Positions 58,097-64,000 of a stretch of 64,000 nt of DNA are shown piece after piece. Numbering within the stretch: the first letter of the stretch is position 1; the number at the start of each line of letters is the position of its first letter. The DNA is from Lasiosphaeria ovina. Taxonomy: Eukaryota; Ascomycota; Sordariomycetes; Sordariales; Lasiosphaeriaceae. The notes under the pieces were generated by a model. It saw nothing but the letters and a program-made list of their open reading frames with translations, did not search any database and had not been told where the DNA came from. The stretch is taken from contig JAULSN010000007.1 in the NCBI GenBank assembly GCA_033439765.1, positions 2,790,001-2,854,000 on the forward strand. The letters are read 5' to 3'. A program made the position numbers and the translations under genes.

Positions 58097-59600
58097 TCAG
58101 GGTCCAAATCTGTGTGTCACACGCCATAGTGCGAGCATGAACCCACTGGCGACAATGTACGCGAGGCCAGCGAATATTTGAACATATATGTACGGCCGCG
58201 GAGCCGGTATCTCGCGCAGTCGCAGCCCGATCACTTCGGCTGCTACGTAGGTTCAGGGAAGGTGTTGCATCATGAGAAAGGGGTTTCCCACTTACACGCG
58301 GCGGGGATAACAACAGTAATCCACGAGAGAGATAATAGGGATTGGAGGTTTCTGAGACCGGCAACCTCAACACACAGAGGGCCAATCGTCTGTAAAGTTT
58401 GTAAGTTTGATAATACACTCCTATTGTTATGTCAAGGGGAGCAAAATAACGCACCATCCAGAAAATCCCAAATATTGCTCCACATAGGATAGAGAAGGTA
58501 ATTGCCAGACCGAAGGATTTTGCGGGAATCCACAGAGTAAAGCATAATACGCCACATAGGAATGTGAGCGCACAAGCAGTCTTGGTCCTAGACCCATAGT
58601 CGCTAACGATGCCTATAACTGGCCTGCCCACCGCCGTCCCGACATTCAAGAAACCCACAAGATCAGTTGCTTGATGGCTCGATAGCCCGATCTCCAGAGC
58701 ATAATCAGACAAGGAGAACAACAAAACAATGTATCGAACATGCTAATAAATGCCCACATTAGCAAGAAAATGACTGCTCTCTGCTGAAGAAGCGTGAAGT
58801 CGAAGCCCAGTTGAGTCGGGTTGATATAGCGGTTCCTATCTCGGATGAGGAGCGTAGCTGTTACATTAGCCACGATGGTAACGAGTCCGGTTATACGCAG
58901 AGCCCAGCCCAAGCCCTAGCTTCGTATCATAGCTACAGTGCCCCAAGCGAAGGCTGCACCTCCGAGACCGGAGCCGGCAGAACTAATACCATTGGCAATG
59001 CTTCGCTTCTTAGAAAACCATTGGGATAGAATCGCTGTGCTTGGTATGACGAGGAGACCAATGCCGCAACCCACAAGAAGGCCTTGCGAGAGGTACAAGT
59101 GCCAGGTAGCGGAGGCAAATGAGGCTGCCACATACCCGGTACCTTGGAGCAGGCTTCCTAGAAGCTGAACACCGAATCTGCGGGTGGGGGAGGTTGCCCG
59201 TGGGGCGAGAAGCATGGAGGAGCTAAAGTTCAACCCGCCTACCAGTCCATATTCCAATGGTCTGGCATCGGAAAAGACTCCTGAGGATACATATTCAGAG
59301 AGGTACACTCCAAAAGCCTAGTAGAAGGTGTCAACTCCAGCACACAGGCATATAGAGGTCGATTCTCACCGCAGTTACTCCCCATGAGAAACAGTTGACA
59401 ATAAAACATGAACCAACCACGACCCAACCATAGCCCCCATCAGGAGGGGGCTCAGCAACGGGGTCGTCATGTTCCAGCTGCTCAGGAGCTATGATAATTC
59501 GATGTTCTGGGCTGATGTGGTGTATGAGAGGTTGATCGAGAGGAAATTGTTGAACCCGATTGCCAAAAAGTCGTAAGCTCGCAGGATAAAGATATTGGCC
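58097..59600 (-). pseudogene. Monocarboxylate-type MFS transporter pseudogene
   Basis: Minus-strand pieces in order: PPPDGGYGWVVVGSCFIVNC (to 59370), exon from 59317 (AFGVYLSEYVSSGVFSDA, GLVGGLNFSSSMLLAP, SQGLLVGCGIGLLVIPSTAI), FDFTLLQQRAVIFLLMWAFI, SLSDYALEIGLSSHQATDLV, GRPVIGIVSDYGSRTKTACA, and after introns 58454-58390 and 58295-58243 the final LRLREI and FAGLAYIVASGFML. DGGYGW and the helix pattern are those of fungal MCT-like carriers. Lesions: an in-frame TAG at 58918-58916 between FAWGTVAM and GWALRITGL, and a one-base loss near 58735 that shifts the frame within one helix. No start codon is found: the open frame ends at 59600, where the RIPped block starts. Not functional as written. 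Confidence 0.82.
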
Positions 59601-59954
59601 CTATATATGTTTTGAGCTACCTGTAGAACTATAAGCGTTTGAACTTTGTAGGCAGACACGACGACGTGTTGCTCGGACTGGAGTGACAGCCTCGGAAACT
59701 TGGCCGATAACAGATTAAAACTTTTCCGTTTCTAGCTTTAAGAGCAACGGTATATAGGTTTTGAATATACTCGGTCTTATAGTCTATTTTAGCCGATACC
59801 TATAACTAGGGTACTAATTTTATTTAAGGAATAATAATATAAGGAAGTATAATTAATATAGTTTACTAGCGACGTACGAGTATAATATTATAGATGAACT
59901 TACTAGCCTTTTATTTATAAAGCTAAACTCGTAAGTACGAGATTATAAGTAAAT

Positions 59955-60500
59955 TTTCTACTAGTAAAATAGGTATATACTAAGCCTAATATAGCCGTTT
60001 TGGGTTTATATTCTTTCTACTATTCGGTAAGTACCTTTTCTACTAGTAGAAAATATATAGTATCCTAGCGGCCTAATTCTCGTCCCTAGGCCTAGGTTTG
60101 GTCTTATTAGGTACGTACTATTTATATTAGTAGAAAACTTACTTATTAGCGCTAAATTTTTATCCTCCGTAACCAGTTTTACAGCGTATGAGAAATAGAC
60201 CAAAATCTAGCCTAAATAAGAGCTAGTAGTCGGCGAAAGGTAGCTTAATAGAAAATTCACTTATTACTACGAGAATAATAATTAGGTTCGAGAGGACTAA
60301 ATTGGGTCGCTTACCATAACCCTAAATTAGATTGTCCAACTTTTAAGTAGTAACTATAGAAAGGATACGCCTTATATTAGTAGAAAAGATACGTAGCGGA
60401 TCGGATTCTACCGGTAGAAAAGGTACGTACTAAATTAATTATACTAGTAGAAAAGCTACGTACTTCTAGTAGGAAACGGAAACTTACTAAGAACGGTAAG
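59955..60500. repeat. Degenerate dispersed repeat TACTAGTAGAAAAGSTACGTA
   Basis: Related words recur at about 59958, 60036, 60123, 60378, 60412, 60444 and 60490: TTCTACTAGTAGAAAA-type near-palindromes and AGTAGAAAAGGTACGTACT-type units. They differ mainly by transitions and may be remains of a tandem or palindromic repeat after RIP. Function unknown. Confidence 0.5.
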
Positions 60501-60987
60501 AAAAGTCACGTACTATATTATAAACGGTAAGCGTTAACGAGAAATAGAGTATAATCTAGAAAGCGGGATAATAACGATAGGCTAATATTATAATAGCGCG
60601 TTAAGTACTCGGGAGTTCGATAGAATATATTCTCCTAAATTCTTTAAGTATTTAATTAAGAATCGTTCTTAATCGTAGCTTTAACTAATTTCTATAGTCT
60701 TTTCTTTAGCTCGGTAAAGTATTAAAACTCATCTAGGGCTTATACGTAATCTTAGTAATATATCTTTTATAAAGTCTAGTACTAAAGGGGTAGAGTTAGG
60801 AGAAGTAGGAAGGGCTGAGTTATAATAAGGGTAATAATAAGGTAGAATACTATTCTAATATTTCTACTACTAATATAGGAATATAAACTAGGTATTAGTC
60901 CTTAGTAAAGGCGAAAGTAGCGGAAGGAAGAATAGCTAGGGTAATTCGGAGGAGGAGGGAGGCTCTACTAAGAGGTAACTTTAGTAA

Positions 60988-61270
60988 TGTCACGGTCGGC
61001 ACCAGCGCCAAGGCCCCACCACGGATTTAAGCTCATTACTAGCCCCGATTAGGATTAGTCGTACGTGACCTCCCGCAAGCCCTAGAGGTCCGTACTCCCT
61101 AAGCCCTAGCCCATACTTACCCCGCGACTATAATCGTACCTTTATAGATTTTCTTCCTTTCTTCTTCACCTTAGAATCCTTAGACTATAGTATAGCTATA
61201 TTAGCGATCCTTTTCCTAGTTACTATTAACCGCTATTATATTATTCTAAGGTTAATATCTACCGCCTAGG
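60988..61270 (+). repeat. Candidate 5' LTR of gypsy-type element
   Basis: A relatively GC-rich TGTCACGGTCGGCACCAGCG opening (60988) contrasts with flanking AT-rich sequence and lies about 1 kb before the gag relic. A TG start fits an LTR end. The right edge is a guess, and the partner LTR is outside the window. Confidence 0.3.
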
Positions 61271-61549
61271 AAGGCTTTCTAATATCCCACTAACCTAAAG
61301 AAGAAGAAACCGACTAATAAGATTAACCTAACGAACCCCGACCGAAGACTTGAAGTATCTCCGTTACAATACCGAGATCCCCCGAAGAAGCCGCTACTAC
61401 TACGTAGAAGGCTAGAACTAAAGTTGACTATAACCCTATAGCGTTAGACGCTATAATACCGCCGTAAGATAAGATTATAATATAGTACCCTAATCTAATA
61501 CGAATAGGAGTAGTACGCGGAGCGTCGCGCCTATCCCTTAATATTATTA

Positions 61550-63120
61550 ACCCGCGTACTACTATCGATAAAAACGAGACCTAGCTCGAGTTCTATAAGC
61601 GAGTTATTATAGCCGAAATACTTAGGGAACGCTTCGAGATAACGACCGACTAATGGCGTACTAATACCGTACTTCGTATAGGTAAGATCGCCGAGTATTA
61701 CGGTCGCCGAGCGACTATAGGAGTAGCTTTTTATTTCCGCCTAATAACTAATAAAGGTATCGATACTTAGCCCGCTTTTAATAGACTCTACTTACGAAAC
61801 GACTTCGCCCGTATAGTAAAAGATAATGAAGACGCTATATACTAGGAATTCAAGTTCCGAGCTATCGCTATAGCCGCTTTTCGAGCTTAGAGCGCCGAAT
61901 TACTAATTACCGCCAGCCGACTAGATACTAACTAGGAACTTCTTTTCTAGTAGATTAAAGTATTTACCTAGAATATTGAAGAGGTACTAAAGAACCCTAA
62001 TATTATTCTTAGCGATACCTAAGCCCGTATCGCTAGCTTAGAGTAAGAATTATAAAATAAGGTCGCCGATACGTTCGACCTCTAATAGATAATCGCCGAG
62101 TAAGCCGTCGAGAATCGTAAGCTCAAGAACCTAAATACTCCGAACCCGACTCCGTCGGTCACTTCCATTCCCGACCCCTCGACTACGATTAATATTAATA
62201 TTAGTACCTAGAATACTATTAGGAACCGTAGCCGCCTACCCCGTACTATACCGGGCCTATTAGAGACCTCGACCTAGCGAGCTACCCGTTCCGCGAAGAT
62301 TAATAGCCTAAAGCCCTAGAACGCCGACCCCGACGTAGATAAGGTAGAATTCAAGATCTTTTATCGATACTTAATAAATAAGTTAGAAGGTAACGCTAAC
62401 TACTTTACTACCGACCGCGTACGTATAGCGTATATCGAGAACTATTTAGTAGGCGTAGCCTCGGATACGATTAATCCCTATATATCGAATAACTACCCTA
62501 AACCAATTACTATTAGTAATGCCTTACTCGATCTTATCTAGTCCGAATAGTATAACCCGAATCGCCTTAAGACCGCTTAGGATAACTACGATAAGTTAGT
62601 TATAGAAAACGTCGGTAACGACTATATTGAGTTTAAGAATAAGTTTATTCGTTTAGTAAGTAAGGTCCGTAAACCGAAGTCGGAATAGATTATAAAGTTC
62701 CGCCGTAAGATTCACCCTAGCTATATTACCGCTATAATACTTATATTCTTGGCCCCGGACGCCACTTTCGAGAGCGTCGCTAAGTACGGATAAAGTATTA
62801 CCCGAAATTTCATTAACGTACGTTAACGAAAAGAGGCTAAGTAGAAGGACTTAGTCCCCGCCGTAAAGAAAGATAAGACTCGCCGTAGTAGTAGTTACCG
62901 CCCTAATACCCCTATTAGGAACCCGAAACTAATAGCCTTAGGTAACTCCCCGTCGCTTCCCCTACGTCCTAATAAGACCGAAGCTATATAATTTACTAAG
63001 GAAGGTCGTTACTTCGTATACCGTAAGAAAGGCCATATCTAGAATAATTACCCGCTTAAGGAGTAAGCTCGTTACTAATAGGAAGCCAAAATCCGAGCTA
63101 TTATATAGTAATTTAATTCG
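61550..63120 (+). pseudogene. RIPped gypsy-type gag with mutated zinc knuckle
   Basis: One plus-strand frame (62341 onward in phase for over 660 bases) reads as Gag: FKIFYRYLINKLEGNANYF, RVRIAYIENYLVGVASDTI, YIEFKNKFIRLVSKV, FRRKIHPSYI, and near 63004-63063 GRYFVYRKKGHI-stop-NNYP. The last part has the spacing of a CX2CX4HX4C zinc knuckle, but every Cys codon is now TAT (Tyr), the change RIP makes from TGT. Internal stops are TAG or TAA at probable Gln positions. Upstream (61.55-62.3 kb) similar Gln-to-TAG relics form the N-terminal, coiled-coil-like part. Not functional. Confidence 0.85.
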
Positions 63121-63379
63121 GACTCGGAGGAAGATAGTAGCTAGTCTTTATTAATAAGTAATAATAACGATACCGATATCGAGTTAATAAATTAGGCGCC
63201 CTAGGAAATAAGGACTCCCTCCTAAGGAATATATCCCTAAGACCGACGAAGAAAAAGATAGGATTAAGTATATTAAGATAAGGTATCTCGTTAGAATAAT
63301 TAAGTAATAGTTCCTTCGATATTAGCCCCCTTATTAGTAGAGGTTCCTTCCTCTATAACTATAATATAGCTAATAATGG

Positions 63380-63480
63380 ATTTTCTCTTTCTACTTCTAA
63401 CGTATTAATAGATATAAGAGTAGATAGTTATATATTTATAAGCCCTAGATTCGCTAAACGAATAGTAAAGTACCTATAGT
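63380..63480 (+). pseudogene. RIPped retropepsin relic
   Basis: The reading NVLIDIRVDSYIFISPRFAK (from about 63399) matches the retroelement aspartic-protease active site. The DTG-A core is now Asp-Ile-Arg-Val; each change is a single C-to-T or G-to-A step (ACA to ATA, GGA to AGA, GCA to GTA). It lies in a different frame from gag (-1 relative), which may be original frameshifting or an indel. The catalytic loop is destroyed. Confidence 0.75.
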
Positions 63481-64000
63481 CCGATTAACTAGATAACTTT
63501 CGTAAGAGAGGAGTTTCCGACTATCGAGGCAAGCCTATATAGGATATTAGTAGGCTAGTACGAGGGTACCTCCGTATATAAGGGCGAACTATTTATAATA
63601 AATGGATAATCGTACTCGAGATAAGGTACGATATCCTTATTAGTAAGAACTAGTTCGCGTACTACGACGTATAGGCGGACTATATAAAGTAGCGCCTACT
63701 ATTCCCCCCCGACTAGAACGTCGACCCGCGGTGCTAGATAGATATCCCGGTCGGGAAGACTAAGCTTCTTAAGAGTAAGAGCTATTAGGAGGATATAGTA
63801 CGGAGGTAACGGGCTATAGACGCCGAGGATAAACGACGTTAGGATAGACGTAGTATCCGTAATCGAATTAAGATCCTAGAGTAATAAGCTATTAAACCAG
63901 AACCTACCACTTCTCCTACGCCCATCCCTACTACTCCCCGTCGGAAGAAAGTTCGCTTCCTTAACTAATAACCCTAGAGGTCGTCGTCTAGTAACTTCTA

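Larger units (their letters stand above)
59601..64000. mobile_element. RIP-degraded repeat block 2 (gypsy-type retroelement), continues past window
   Basis: Extremely AT-rich, with TA-rich words, almost no CA/TG but frequent CG. From about 61 kb a gag-protease order on the plus strand identifies a Ty3/gypsy-type LTR element (listed separately); reverse transcriptase would lie beyond 64000. 59.6-61 kb carries degenerate short repeats and no coding trace. Confidence 0.88.

Noticed and set aside
1..64000. CRISPR arrays, rRNA genes, bacterial-type operons, NRPS/PKS genes
   Set aside because: None seen. The repeats present are tandem or transposon repeats without a repeat-spacer pattern, and the genes are intron-bearing nuclear genes.

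Overview
This window comes from a filamentous ascomycete (Pezizomycotina, most likely a Sordariomycete). The genes carry 53-113 nt GT-AG introns. The proteins belong to fungal families: cell-wall alpha-1,3-glucan synthase, PDR-type ABC transporter, HET-domain proteins, a Cip1-like secreted protein and a bZIP factor. Two AT-rich blocks carry the footprint of repeat-induced point mutation (RIP): CA/TG dinucleotides are depleted, CpG persists, and retroelement frames have TAG or TAA where Gln or Trp codons are expected.

Layout. 1-44 kb is a GC-rich gene-bearing segment. Plus-strand genes: alpha-1,3-glucan synthase (4068-11483), an unrecognised small protein whose first coding exon is only the ATG (14839-15733), an acyl-CoA synthetase/4-coumarate-CoA-ligase-like enzyme (17465-19590), an unrecognised single-pass membrane protein (21608-22583), a Cip1-like secreted protein lacking a cellulose-binding module (25662-26442) and a secreted NlpC/P60-like hydrolase with Cys-rich repeats (28420-29465). 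Minus-strand genes: an unrecognised membrane protein (23027-24141), an intron-containing tRNA-Pro(CGG) (33864-33999), a full-size PDR ABC transporter (34417-39294) and a bZIP transcription factor (43181-about 44062). Between them lie broken genes: a frameshifted relic (19943-20429), a HET-domain fragment (26776-27342) and a large HET-domain gene disabled by a 34-bp tandem duplication and a premature TAG (30337-33492).

44.65-49.8 kb is a RIP-degraded block with a Ty3/gypsy chromovirus 3' end (integrase tail plus chromodomain), a candidate LTR, a purine-tract candidate and other gene relics. 49.8-59.6 kb is a moderate-GC accessory island: a protein-kinase fragment, two unrecognised spliced genes or gene relics (51858-53351 minus and 55663-56811 plus), a complete 1,861-bp pogo/Fot1-like DNA transposon with 47-bp terminal inverted repeats and a TA target duplication, a 5'-truncated flavin monooxygenase, and a monocarboxylate-type MFS transporter pseudogene. 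From 59.6 kb to the end is a second, heavily RIPped block with a gypsy-type gag (mutated zinc knuckle) and aspartic protease relic that runs off the window.

How the genes relate: there is no clear metabolic cluster. The 5' part is housekeeping or cell-surface material (wall glucan synthesis, secretion, efflux). The 3' part is a transposon-shaped compartment in which incompatibility-type, transporter and redox genes decay. Several lesions in host genes near the repeats are TAG codons of the kind RIP makes, which suggests mutation leaking out of the repeats, but this is inference.
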